Of a stretch of 64,000 bases of DNA, positions 28,611 to 36,974 are shown one piece after another (within the stretch, counting starts at the first letter, position 1; every line of letters begins with the position of its first letter). Source of the stretch: Rhodopseudomonas palustris JSC-3b (lineage in GTDB: Bacteria > Pseudomonadota > Alphaproteobacteria > Rhizobiales > Xanthobacteraceae); NCBI GenBank assembly GCA_000504425.1, contig KI632513.1, forward strand, positions 3,579,974-3,643,973, written 5' to 3'. The translations under genes were made by a program, and so were the position numbers. The notes below the pieces were generated by a model that worked only from the letters and a program-made list of their open reading frames with translations, made no database searches and was not told where the DNA came from.

Positions 28611-29368
28611 AGGCCGGCTACGCGGTCGCGCTGGGCTTGTCATTGCTGATCGGGTCGAACGGCCTTGCAGCGGCCGATGATATCAAGCCGACCTGCGACG
28701 TTCCTGCTTATCTGCTCGCCACCGATAGTGTGCTGACCAAGGTTGGCGAGGCGCTGAAAGCGCGCCAGCCGCTCGACATTCTGGTGCTGGGCAGCCGGTC
28801 CTCGACCATCATGGCGGCGGACGGCACCTCCTATCCGTGGCGGCTGCAGTCGGCGTTGCGCGACAAACTACCGGCCTCGACCGTCAATGTTGCGGTCGAG
28901 CTGCGGGTCAAGAAGACCGCCAAGGAGGCGGTGGCCGGGCTAGGCAAAATCCTGGAGGAGCGCAAGCCGACCCTGGTGATCTGGCAAACGGGCACGTTCG
29001 ATGCCACACGCTCAGTCGATCCGGATGAGTTTCGGGACGCCGTCAATGAAGGCGTGACCATGATGCAGGCGGCCGGGGCCGACGTTATCTTAATGAATCT
29101 GCAGTACAGTCCCCGTACGGAGACGATGATCTCGCCTTCGCCGTATTTGGATCATATGCGTGTCGTCGCCCAGCAGCATGACATTCCGTTGTTCGATCGC
29201 TTCGCGATCATGCGGCATTGGAACGAGAACGGCGACTTCGACTTCTTCAGCCCATCCCCGGGCATCGAACTGGCCAAGCAGGTTCATGAGTGTATCGGGC
29301 GGGCGCTGTCGGTGTTCGTGATCGAAGCGGCGCGGGTCAATTTAGGGGAATTGAGGACACAGCGTTGA
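28607..29368 (+). CDS. SGNH-fold protein, probably non-catalytic
   Basis: A 253-residue exported protein: signal peptide about 1-23 (ending GLAAAD), then an SGNH/GDSL fold. It is a paralogue of the next gene, with block I LGSRSST at about 61-67 and block III region LVIWQTGTFDA. The asparagine expected after GT is F131, and the Asp/His pair expected near the C-terminus (DGLH in the paralogue) is SPSPGIE here, so the catalytic residues look lost. It overlaps OpgC by 4 bp and the next gene by 1 bp. It may bind a glycan or help its paralogue. Confidence 0.8.
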   Translation: MKAGYAVALGLSLLIGSNGLAAADDIKPTCDVPAYLLATDSVLTKVGEALKARQPLDILVLGSRSSTIMAADGTSYPWRLQSALRDKLPASTVNVAVELRVKKTAKEAVAGLGKILEERKPTLVIWQTGTFDATRSVDPDEFRDAVNEGVTMMQAAGADVILMNLQYSPRTETMISPSPYLDHMRVVAQQHDIPLFDRFAIMRHWNENGDFDFFSPSPGIELAKQVHECIGRALSVFVIEAARVNLGELRTQR

Positions 29369-30345
29369 TGTGGCGTGGTGGCGTGGGCAAGGCCGCGGGC
29401 CTTGCGGCAATTCTGGCGGTGACGGGCTGTGCGGTTGGAGCGGCGCCTTCGGCTCAGGCGCAGACTGCCCAGGCGGCGCCATCGAGTGCCTTCGCCGCCG
29501 TTCAGCCCTCGGGCAGCGGTTCGGTTGACGACGCACAATCGGCGCAGCGCGAACGCAATCTCGCCGGCCGCGCGGTCGATAAGATGAAGGACGTGGCGCG
29601 GCAGGCGGGCGACATTTTTAGCCGGGTGCCGTGTTTGCCGCCCAAGGGCGGGGTTCGTCCGCTCGGCTCGCTGCCCCATGTCGCGAGCAAGCTGATCGCC
29701 GGCGATCCGGTGGTGATCGTGGCGTTCGGCTCGTCTTCCACCCAGGGCCATGGCAGCTCGTCGCCGGCCTTCAATTATCCGAACCGGCTGGCCGCCCAGC
29801 TGCGCCGCCAATATCCGACCGCGGAAATCTCGGTGATCAATCGCGGCAAGGGCGGCGAGGACGCGCCGGAAATGTTGGCGCGGCTGAAAAGTTCAGTGCT
29901 CGATCTCAAGCCGGACCTGGTGATCTGGCAGGTTGGCACCAATGCGATCTTGCGTGATCTCGATCCGGCCGACACCGCCAAAATGGTCGAAGAGGGCATT
30001 TCGGCGATCCAGGCCGCCGGCGCCGATCTGGTGCTGGTCGATCCGCAATATGCGCCGCGCGTCAATGAGCGCGCCGAAAACGCCGGGCGGATGATGAAGC
30101 TGCTCAACAAGGTCGCGGAAATCCGCCATGTCGGCCTGTTCCCGCGCTTTGAAGTGATGCGTGATTGGCACGAGCGGCAATCGGTGCCGATCGACAATTT
30201 CATCACTCCGGACGGGCTGCATATGAACGATTGGGGCTATGCCTGCTTCGCCCAGCTGCTTGGCGACGACATCATTCGTTCGGTCGGCCAGATCAAGCTC
30301 GGCATCCACGTGCCGTCCGACGTGCACACCTACCGGCCGATGTAA
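29368..30345 (+). CDS. SGNH hydrolase family lipoprotein
   Basis: A 325-residue protein with a lipobox VTGC (C21) and a serine/alanine-rich linker to about residue 110, then an intact SGNH/GDSL domain: block I FGSSSTQG with the catalytic serine near 122-123, G160 in NRGKGG, N192 in WQVGTNA, and D282/H285 in PDGLHMND. Such enzymes move or remove acyl groups on glycans. With the OpgC gene it probably forms a pathway for acylating a periplasmic or surface glycan. ATG at 29368 is set by the TGATG overlap with the previous gene. Confidence 0.85.
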   Translation: MWRGGVGKAAGLAAILAVTGCAVGAAPSAQAQTAQAAPSSAFAAVQPSGSGSVDDAQSAQRERNLAGRAVDKMKDVARQAGDIFSRVPCLPPKGGVRPLGSLPHVASKLIAGDPVVIVAFGSSSTQGHGSSSPAFNYPNRLAAQLRRQYPTAEISVINRGKGGEDAPEMLARLKSSVLDLKPDLVIWQVGTNAILRDLDPADTAKMVEEGISAIQAAGADLVLVDPQYAPRVNERAENAGRMMKLLNKVAEIRHVGLFPRFEVMRDWHERQSVPIDNFITPDGLHMNDWGYACFAQLLGDDIIRSVGQIKLGIHVPSDVHTYRPM

Positions 30346-30379
30346 CCGCCGGCTCACACCAACGGCAATCCACTCCGCA

Positions 30380-30470
30380 CGTCATGGCCGGGCTCGTCCC
30401 GGCCATCTACGTCTTTGATCCAACGGCGTTTTTAAGACGTCGATGCTCGCGACAAGCGCGGGCATGACGA
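30380..30470. repeat. Intergenic palindromic repeat, family A copy 4
   Basis: From CGTCATGGCCGGGCTCG to GCGCGGGCATGACGA with the central ACGTCTT/AAGACGT arms. It lies between two convergent genes and may end both transcripts. Confidence 0.85.
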
Positions 30471-30493
30471 GGCATTGCTGGGACCGGCTGGTC

Positions 30494-31693
30494 TCAGATC
30501 TGATCGAGCGCGGCCAACAGGTCGGCGATCAGATCGTCCTGGTGCTCGAGCCCGGCCGACAGCCGCAGAAAACCGTCATCGATATTGAGTTCGGCGCGGA
30601 TTTCCGGCTTGAGCCGCTGATGGGTGGTGGTCGCCGGATGGGTGATCAGGCTGCGGGCGTCGCCGAGATTGTTGCTGATCTTGACCAGCTTGAGCGCGTT
30701 CAGGAACCGGAACGCCGCCGCCTGGCCGCCCTTGACCCCAAAGCCGACCAGGGTCGAGCCGCCGCGCATCTGCTTGGCGACGGTCGCGGCCTGCGGGTGA
30801 TCGGCGCGGCCGGGATAGACCAGGCGCGCCAGCTTGGGATGGCCGGCCAGCGCGTCGGCGATCGCCGCGGCATTGGCGGTCTGGCGCTCGACGCGCACGC
30901 CCAGCGTCTCCAGGCCCTTCAGCATCACCCAGGCATTGAACGGCGACAGCGACGGGCCGGTCTGGCGCAGGAACATCTGAATCTGTTCCTCAATCAGCGC
31001 CTGCGAGGCCAGGATCACGCCGCCCAGACAACGGCCCTGGCCGTCGATGTGTTTGGTGGCCGAATAGACGACCACGTCGGCGCCCAGCTCCAGCGGGCTC
31101 TGCCACAGCGGCGTGGCGAACACGTTATCGACCACCAGCCGGGCATTGGCGGCATGGGCGATCTCGGCGATCGCGCTGATGTCGAGCACGTCCAGCGTCG
31201 GGTTGGTCGGGCTTTCCAGGAAGAACGTCTTGGTGTTGGGCCGCACCGCGCGCTGCCAGGCATCGAGGTCGAGGCCGTCGATCAGCGTCGATTCGATCCC
31301 GTAGCGCGGCAGCAGGTCTTCCACCACGTAGCGACACGACCCGAACATGGCCCGCGACGCCACCACATGGTCGCCGGCCTGCAGCGGCGCCAGCATCGCC
31401 GCGGTCACCGCCGCCATGCCCGACGCGGTGGCGCGCGCCGTTTCGGCGCCTTCCAGCTCGGCCATGCGCTGCTCGAACGCCGACACGGTCGGATTGGACA
31501 GCCGGGAATATTGGAAGCCGGGGTCATCGCCGGTGAAGCGCGCCGCGCATTCTTCCGCGGAGGCGTAGACGAAGCCCTGGGTCAGAAACAGCGCGTCGGA
31601 GGTTTCGCCATATTGCGAACGCAGCGTGCCCGAATGCACCAGCCGGGTTTCGCGATGGAGGGATGACAGCGAGGGAGCCTTGATGGTCGACAT
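30494..31693 (-). CDS. metZ: O-succinylhomoserine sulfhydrylase
   Basis: A 399-residue PLP enzyme of the Cys/Met metabolism family that makes homocysteine from O-succinylhomoserine and sulfide in one step. It shows YSRLSNPTVSAFE, ATASGMAAVTAAM, LESPTNPTLDVLD and the PLP lysine in YSATKHIDGQGR. ATG at 31693 begins the family-like part and follows GGAG; an in-frame start further up lies inside the leader hairpins. A SAM-II riboswitch and a terminator precede it, so it is shut off by S-adenosylmethionine. Confidence 0.95.
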   Translation of the reverse strand: MSTIKAPSLSSLHRETRLVHSGTLRSQYGETSDALFLTQGFVYASAEECAARFTGDDPGFQYSRLSNPTVSAFEQRMAELEGAETARATASGMAAVTAAMLAPLQAGDHVVASRAMFGSCRYVVEDLLPRYGIESTLIDGLDLDAWQRAVRPNTKTFFLESPTNPTLDVLDISAIAEIAHAANARLVVDNVFATPLWQSPLELGADVVVYSATKHIDGQGRCLGGVILASQALIEEQIQMFLRQTGPSLSPFNAWVMLKGLETLGVRVERQTANAAAIADALAGHPKLARLVYPGRADHPQAATVAKQMRGGSTLVGFGVKGGQAAAFRFLNALKLVKISNNLGDARSLITHPATTTHQRLKPEIRAELNIDDGFLRLSAGLEHQDDLIADLLAALDQI

Positions 31694-31705
31694 GTGTTCT
31701 CCACT

Positions 31706-31725
31706 GTGCCCGCCAAAACGGGCAC
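31706..31725 (-). other. Second leader hairpin before metZ
   Basis: A perfect 7-bp stem (31706-31712 with 31719-31725) between the T-run of the leader terminator and the ribosome site of metZ. It could extend the terminator or shape access to the SD. Confidence 0.5.
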
Positions 31726-31760
31726 AAAAAAACCGGCCTGGGAAAATACCCACAGACCGG
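31726..31760 (-). terminator. Leader terminator of metZ (attenuator)
   Basis: On the minus strand, CCGGTCTGTGGG (31760-31749) pairs with CCCAGGCCGG (31742-31733), followed by seven T (31732-31726). The stem is imperfect. The left arm can instead pair with the upstream ACAGGCCGGGG (31780-31770), giving an antiterminator; the two structures exclude each other. Confidence 0.65.
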
Positions 31761-31778
31761 GACACACATCCCCGGCCT

Positions 31779-31834
31779 GTTTAGCGACTTGTTTAACGTG
31801 GCTGCAAGCCGGCCGGCTCAAATCACCACGGGAT
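31779..31834 (-). ncRNA. SAM-II riboswitch (metA RNA motif)
   Basis: Read on the minus strand the sequence has CGTGGTGATTTG, then GGCTTGCAGCCACG, then AAGTCGCTAAA. The CGTGG/CCACG stem, the GATTTG loop, TTGCAG and the GCTAAA pseudoknot tail are the SAM-II consensus in order. It lies about 85 bases before the metZ start. SAM binding should lower metZ expression. Confidence 0.9.
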
Positions 31835-31949
31835 AAGTTCCGCTCTTAATCCGCCATACTCTTTCCGTCAAGCCAGCCATCGGCTAGCGATAGAAGCTTA
31901 TAGTTTGCGTAGCCTGGATGGCACGGCCGCCATCCGAAGGATCGATCCC

Positions 31950-33056
31950 GTGCCGTTCACGTTGCCGCCCGATGCCGATGGCATTCTGCCCGACCGCATG
32001 ATTGCGGCGATGGCCGATGCCGGCATGATCCGCCCCGAATATCCCTTCGTCGAGAGCCAGATCCAGCCGGCCAGCCTCGATCTGCGCCTTGGCGACATCG
32101 CCTACCGGGTGCGCGCCAGTTTTCTGCCGGGGCCGGATTGCACGGTCGCCGAACGGATCGACGAACTGAAGCTGCATCAGATCGATCTGACCGACGGTGC
32201 GGTGCTCGAGACCAACTGCGTTTACATCGTGCCGCTCTTGGAGAGCCTGGCGCTGCCGCCGGATATCGTGGCCGCGGCCAATCCGAAAAGCTCGACCGGC
32301 CGGCTCGACGTGTTCACGCGCGTGATCGCTGACGGCACCCGGCGCTTCGACAGTATCGATGCCGGTTACCACGGCCCGCTTTACGCCGAGATCAGCCCCA
32401 AAACCTTTCCGGTGCTGCTGCGCGAAGGCTCGCGGCTGTCGCAGCTCCGGTTCCGGGTCGGCGAGGCCACGCTGAGTGCCGGCGAACTCGACGCGCTGCA
32501 TGAGGCCGAGCGGCTGGTCGATGTCGATGACGCCGATCTCGCCCATGGCGTGGCGGTCAGCGTCGATCTATCCGGCGAAAGCTCGGGCGGCTTTGTCGGC
32601 TACCGCGCCAAGCGCCATACCGGCGTGGTCGATATCGATCGCCGCGGCGGCTACGCCGTCAATGAGTTCTGGGAGCCGATCCCGGCACGGCGCGATGGCA
32701 GCCTGATCCTCGATCCCGGCGAGTTCTACATCCTGGCGTCCAAGGAAGCGGTGCAGGTGCCGCCCGACTACGCGGCCGAGATGGTGCCGTTCGATCCGCT
32801 GGTCGGCGAATTCCGCGTGCATTACGCCGGGTTCTTCGATCCCGGTTTCGGCTATGAGGGCGCTGGCGGCCACGGCTCGCGCGCGGTGCTGGAAGTGCGC
32901 TCGCGCGAAGTGCCGTTCATCCTCGAACACGGCCAGATCGTCGGCCGGCTGGTCTATGAGCGCATGCTGGCGCGGCCGGCGTCGCTCTATGGCCAGCGCA
33001 TCGGCTCGAACTACCAGGGCCAGAACCTCAAACTGTCCAAGCATTTCAAGGCGTGA
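31950..33056 (+). CDS. dcd: 2'-deoxycytidine 5'-triphosphate deaminase, long form
   Basis: A 368-residue protein of the trimeric dUTPase/dCTP-deaminase fold, about twice the length of E. coli Dcd, as in the alphaproteobacterial DCD family. Two fold repeats are visible: the first has SLDLRLGDIAYRVRASF and AANPKSSTGRLDVFTRV, the second EFYILASKEAVQVPPDYAAEM (cut). The enzyme makes dUTP from dCTP for thymidylate synthesis. No ATG fits the frame; GTG at 31950 has AAGGATC upstream and gives MPFTLPPDADGILPD. It is divergent from metZ. Confidence 0.85.
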   Translation: MPFTLPPDADGILPDRMIAAMADAGMIRPEYPFVESQIQPASLDLRLGDIAYRVRASFLPGPDCTVAERIDELKLHQIDLTDGAVLETNCVYIVPLLESLALPPDIVAAANPKSSTGRLDVFTRVIADGTRRFDSIDAGYHGPLYAEISPKTFPVLLREGSRLSQLRFRVGEATLSAGELDALHEAERLVDVDDADLAHGVAVSVDLSGESSGGFVGYRAKRHTGVVDIDRRGGYAVNEFWEPIPARRDGSLILDPGEFYILASKEAVQVPPDYAAEMVPFDPLVGEFRVHYAGFFDPGFGYEGAGGHGSRAVLEVRSREVPFILEHGQIVGRLVYERMLARPASLYGQRIGSNYQGQNLKLSKHFKA

Positions 33057-33132
33057 GCGCCTTGCTGATGAAGCGAGAGCCTTAATTGGCTCCTCGGGCA
33101 AGCGATGACTTTCGTAAGGTGCTTCAAGTTGG

Positions 33133-33975
33133 TTAGACGGGTACCGCGGCGACTTCGCCTAGCCCTGTGAAATGGTCCCAGTCGGTGAACCGTTGCCATC
33201 CATCTAGATCGGAGAGCCTGGTCTCCTTAGGAGAGTTGACGTCGTAGTCGAATTTAATGCCGTCGATGATCCCGGGGTTTTCACCGAAAAGTTCGATCAA
33301 GTCGCGGTCGTATCTTTCTGCAACCTTTTCATCTTCGCAGAGAAACATCAGGCTGACTGCGTAGAATTTGTCGTTCTCAAGCTCGGCGTTAGGATCCCAT
33401 TTGATCCAGACGGTGGGGACGCCGAGGTGCCTCGGACCACCGACTTGGTGGTCGTGTTGTTTCAAAAATTCGTCGAGCTTTCCAAGGATCGATAAATGCA
33501 GCCGTTTGACGAGTTCGTTCGGCAGCGCGATCCGGGAATAATAGCGCGCGATCCAGCCGGCGAAGTTGCGTTCGGCGCCATCCTTTCCGCGCACGTCGCC
33601 CAAGTCGATTTTGAGCAGCGATTGTCTGTCGACGAAGCGCCGCGAATTGATGTCGATCTCCAGGGCTTCGAATTCCGCTCCCACGACCGGCAGGTGATAT
33701 TTGCGGACGTCCTTGCCCACCGCTTGATGGCTTCGGGGATTGTACCTCGAAACCGGGCGGCCTACCGCGACCTCCACCCATGGATCGCGTTTCAGGTCTT
33801 TCGAGACAACGCAGCAGGTCTGGGTGCACACGACAAAATAGACGCCCTCCTCGTTGAGAGCGAGCTCCGGGAGATCAGGAGTGGGCCTAAAGATCTGGCC
33901 CTGCCGCCAACCGCGATCGAGGAGGGTCTGCGCCTCGCTTTCGCCGAACTGAGTTTCGGGCGCGCCTCCGTGCAA
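33133..33975 (-). CDS. Protein of unknown function, third gene of accessory cassette
   Basis: A 280-residue soluble protein with no domain I can name with confidence. It has VYFVVCTQTCCVVSK at about 45-59; the TQTC part resembles a (T/S)(Q/H)xCD motif that I recall from uncharacterised proteins in accessory regions, but here the D is C55. A segment RNFAGWIARYYSRIALPNEL at about 136-155 looks conserved-type. No signal peptide or helix. The start is TTG at 33975 with GAGGGG seven bases upstream, only 10 bp after the HTH gene, so it is the last gene of a three-gene operon. Sequence is less G+C-rich than the neighbours. Confidence 0.75.
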   Translation of the reverse strand: MHGGAPETQFGESEAQTLLDRGWRQGQIFRPTPDLPELALNEEGVYFVVCTQTCCVVSKDLKRDPWVEVAVGRPVSRYNPRSHQAVGKDVRKYHLPVVGAEFEALEIDINSRRFVDRQSLLKIDLGDVRGKDGAERNFAGWIARYYSRIALPNELVKRLHLSILGKLDEFLKQHDHQVGGPRHLGVPTVWIKWDPNAELENDKFYAVSLMFLCEDEKVAERYDRDLIELFGENPGIIDGIKFDYDVNSPKETRLSDLDGWQRFTDWDHFTGLGEVAAVPV

Positions 33976-33985
33976 AGCGAGCCCC

Positions 33986-34492
33986 TCAGCGGTCGGTGGA
34001 AGCGACCGGCATGGCGTCGATCACAGGATTGGCACCACCGGCCCGAGTGCGTCTCGCAGTATCACGGCCAGCATGCCACTTCACCGCGGCCGAAAGTTCG
34101 GACAGAGCCATCTTGATCGTCGGTTCGCTCAAAGGCTCCGCGCAAAGCATGGCCTTGAGGGTATGCCCATCGACGGTCCGATTCCACACGCGGTGAAGGG
34201 CGCCCAGATCGCTGATGTACGGCGACAGCAGGCGGAAAATCGTATCCAACCGTCCGGGTTCTCGCGGCGACGCGCCGTCCAGCCAAGAATAGACGGTCTT
34301 GCGCTCGACGTTGCAGATTTCGGCGATCGCCGCGATCGGCAAACCGCCATCGCGGAGCCGACGGGCCATCTCGCCTGCCGGAATGACCGCCGCAGTTGGG
34401 GGCGCCGCGACCTGACGGACTAGGAAGCTGGCGCGAGGGACGACGCGCAGGTGGGACGGAAGAGCTTCAGCGTAGGCTGTCGAACCCCTCAT
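33986..34492 (-). CDS. Helix-turn-helix protein, second gene of accessory cassette
   Basis: A 168-residue protein with a clear helix-turn-helix at about 52-73 (LPIAAIAEICNVERKTVYSW), an N-terminal arm, and a C-terminal helical part (about 80-140) that recalls antitoxin-type Xre proteins but does not match firmly. It overlaps the TIGR04255 gene by 4 bp (ATGA). A likely role is repressor of its own operon, whose promoter has a direct repeat. It could also be an antitoxin. No other family is recognised. Confidence 0.8.
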   Translation of the reverse strand: MRGSTAYAEALPSHLRVVPRASFLVRQVAAPPTAAVIPAGEMARRLRDGGLPIAAIAEICNVERKTVYSWLDGASPREPGRLDTIFRLLSPYISDLGALHRVWNRTVDGHTLKAMLCAEPLSEPTIKMALSELSAAVKWHAGRDTARRTRAGGANPVIDAMPVASTDR

Positions 34493-35292
34493 GATTTACC
34501 CTCCCATATCCGCTGCGCCTGGGCGGTTCCGATCTTGTCGAAGATTGACCGTCCGATCGCCCGCAAACCGTACATATGATCGCAAACCCTGTGTACGTCC
34601 AGAGAGGTCGCGTCCGGGAAGTTGAAACTACAATCGGTATCAACGACCGCGAACGGCTGCTCGGGGCGAGGGATGGTCCAGTTATTGTGGTGGATGAGCG
34701 GAGTGTCCAGATCTGGCGGTAGAACCGTAGGCGGCGTCCGAAGCACCTGAAGGCGAGCCTCGCCCTTCGGGGCACGATATCGGGCGATATAAACGCCCTC
34801 GACGATTTCGAGATCCTCAGCGGCGCCGGTCAGAGGACCGGGCAATACGGTGGGATCAAGCAACGTCTCCAACGCTTCGTTTCTATCCGACCGGACGAGG
34901 TCGATGTAACGGAGAGCTGTCGCGGTGATTAACGACACCCCTATGCCGGGCACCTCGACGAATTTCGCAAGGACGGACCCGAATTCGGCGATGAAGGTCT
35001 TGTGGTCACGATAGGCAATCGTGTGCATGGCCAGGATGTCCGAACCGAGCACGAGCGCCAGCTTCCGGTCGGGCGCGGCGAATTGCCAGATCGTCAACTC
35101 CTCTTCGCGAGCAACGACGCCATTCGAACCGAACTCGACCTGCATCTGCTTGATGCGGTGCTCATCCTTGTAAGGGTATGAGCCACGTATAAGATCATGG
35201 AAACCGGGGACGAACCGTTCCATTTGCGGAACGGGAGGGAACCGCACCAGGCCGATGGTGTAGACGAGCGGCGCGTTTACAAGGTGGGTCAT
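34489..35292 (-). CDS. TIGR04255 family protein, first gene of accessory cassette
   Basis: A 267-residue soluble protein. Its pattern fits the sporadically distributed TIGR04255 family: N-terminal strand VYTIGLVRFPPVPQMERFV, middle WQFAAPDRKLALVLGSD, and C-terminal HHNNWTIPRPEQPFAVVDTDC (cut) with a final helix DHMYGLRAIGRSIFDKIG. The family's function is unknown and its patchy spread suggests transfer. ATG at 35292 has no clear SD, so the transcript may be short-leadered. The protein is followed by HTH and unknown genes that overlap or nearly touch it. Confidence 0.8.
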   Translation of the reverse strand: MTHLVNAPLVYTIGLVRFPPVPQMERFVPGFHDLIRGSYPYKDEHRIKQMQVEFGSNGVVAREEELTIWQFAAPDRKLALVLGSDILAMHTIAYRDHKTFIAEFGSVLAKFVEVPGIGVSLITATALRYIDLVRSDRNEALETLLDPTVLPGPLTGAAEDLEIVEGVYIARYRAPKGEARLQVLRTPPTVLPPDLDTPLIHHNNWTIPRPEQPFAVVDTDCSFNFPDATSLDVHRVCDHMYGLRAIGRSIFDKIGTAQAQRIWEGKS

Positions 35293-35313
35293 GGGACCAA
35301 CTCAAACCACAAC

Positions 35314-35332
35314 TAAACACTAAAGTAAACAC
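35314..35332 (-). promoter_or_regulatory. Direct repeat before the TIGR04255 operon
   Basis: Read on the minus strand, GTGTTTA occurs at 35332-35326 and 35320-35314, a 12-bp period, inside the AT-rich stretch just before the TIGR04255 start. It is a candidate operator for the operon's HTH protein and probably overlaps the promoter. Confidence 0.45.
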
Positions 35333-35528
35333 CACTCGTAAAGGTTCCATTATGCTGGTCTCACACCCTCGCGCTGCGTGAGCGTAAACGAGCCGTGCAG
35401 CGCCACCGCCGCGGGCACCGTCAGCGCGCCGGGCAGAGGCCTATGCGTTTCCGGCGGCTCGCAGCGCTGCCGTTCGATGCTAGGGAGGGCGAGGCGCGGC
35501 ACCAGACCCCGCCACCCCGGGGAAACGC

Positions 35529-36950
35529 ATGACTGATGTTGCCGTCGCTGCCACGCCGCCGCCGGACCAGCCGCCGCCGCAAGCGCCGCCCTCCGCTGCG
35601 ACCACCCCCAATCCACTGCTGAACGGACCGATCCTGCCGACGCTGTTGCGGCTCGCCTGGCCCAATGTGATCGCGCTGACCGCCGGCACCTGCGTGGTGA
35701 TCGCCGAGACCGCCTATATCGGCCGGCTCGGCACCGAAGCGCTGGCGGCGATGGCGCTGGTGTTTCCGTTCGTGATCCTGACCATGACCATGTCGGGCGG
35801 CGCGATGGGCGGCGGCGCCGCCGCGGCGATCGCGCGGGCGCTCGGCGCCGATGATACCGAGCGCGCCGCCGCGCTGGTGGCTCATGCGCTTTTGATCGGC
35901 ATCGGCTTTGGCCTGCTATTCACCGCGCTGATGCTGCTGTTCGGCCGGCCGCTGCTCCAGCTGCTCGGCGGGCGCGGCGAGGTGCTGCGCCAGGCGCTCG
36001 ATTACGTCGCGGTGTTTTTCGGCGGCGGCGTGGTGCCGTGGCTGATGAACACGCTGTCGGCGGTGCTGCGCGGCACCGGCAATATGAAACTGCCATCGTT
36101 CATGGTGCTCACCGCTGCCGTGCTGCAGATCGTGCTCGGCGGCATTCTCGGCCTTGGCCTTGGGCCGGTGCCGCAATTTGGCATGAAGGGCGTCGCTGCC
36201 GGCACGCTGATCGCCTTTTCCAGCGCGGCGGCGGTGATGGCCTGGTACATCGTCTCCGGCCGCGCACGCATCACGCTGCGCCTTGCCGGGCTGCGCCTGC
36301 AACGGCGGATGTTTGTCGATATTCTCAAGGTCGGCGCGGTGTCGTGCTTCTCGCCGCTGCAATCGGTGCTGACCATTGTGATCTTCACCCACATGCTGGC
36401 GGCGTTCGGCGACGCGGTGCTGGCCGGCTATGGCATCGGCGCGCGGCTGGAATTCATGCTGACCTCGCTGGCCTTCGCAGTCGGGGTCGCCTCGGTGCCG
36501 ATGGTCGGCATGGCGATCGGCGCGGGGCGGGTGCAGCGCGCGCGGCGCATCGCCTGGACCGCCGGCGCGGTGTCGTTCACGGTGGTCGGGCTGTTTGGCG
36601 TCGCGATCGCGGTGTTTCCCGATCTGTGGGTCGATCTGTTCACCGACGATCCGCGTGTCACCACCGCCGCGCATCATTATCTGCGCGCGGCGGCGCCGAT
36701 GTATGCCTTCATCGGGTTGGCGCTGTCGCTGTATTTCTCCTCACAGGGCGCCGCCAAGGTGCTCGGCCCGGTGCTGGCGCAGACCGCGCGGCTGTTGTTC
36801 GTGGCGCTTGGCGGCGGCTGGCTGATGGCAAATGGCGCGGGCGCCAATGCGTTCTTTCTGCTGGCTGCGGCGTCGATGGTGGTGCTGGGCGTGCTCGCCG
36901 CGCTGAGCGTGGCGCTGAGCCGCTGGGGCGCGCGCGGGCAGCCGGTGTGA
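35529..36950 (+). CDS. MATE family efflux transporter
   Basis: A 473-residue membrane protein with twelve predicted helices in two MatE halves; LLRLAWPNVIALTAGTCVVI opens the first half, and the second begins near residue 270 with GAVSCFSPLQSVLTIVIF. It should export cationic or toxic compounds using a Na+ or H+ gradient; the substrate is unknown. The first 30 residues are proline/alanine-rich. ATG at 35529 follows CGGGGAAACGC. It is divergent from the accessory cassette and convergent with ogt. Confidence 0.9.
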   Translation: MTDVAVAATPPPDQPPPQAPPSAATTPNPLLNGPILPTLLRLAWPNVIALTAGTCVVIAETAYIGRLGTEALAAMALVFPFVILTMTMSGGAMGGGAAAAIARALGADDTERAAALVAHALLIGIGFGLLFTALMLLFGRPLLQLLGGRGEVLRQALDYVAVFFGGGVVPWLMNTLSAVLRGTGNMKLPSFMVLTAAVLQIVLGGILGLGLGPVPQFGMKGVAAGTLIAFSSAAAVMAWYIVSGRARITLRLAGLRLQRRMFVDILKVGAVSCFSPLQSVLTIVIFTHMLAAFGDAVLAGYGIGARLEFMLTSLAFAVGVASVPMVGMAIGAGRVQRARRIAWTAGAVSFTVVGLFGVAIAVFPDLWVDLFTDDPRVTTAAHHYLRAAAPMYAFIGLALSLYFSSQGAAKVLGPVLAQTARLLFVALGGGWLMANGAGANAFFLLAAASMVVLGVLAALSVALSRWGARGQPV

Positions 36951-36974
36951 GCAGAGCCGGTATGAGAGCTGCCG

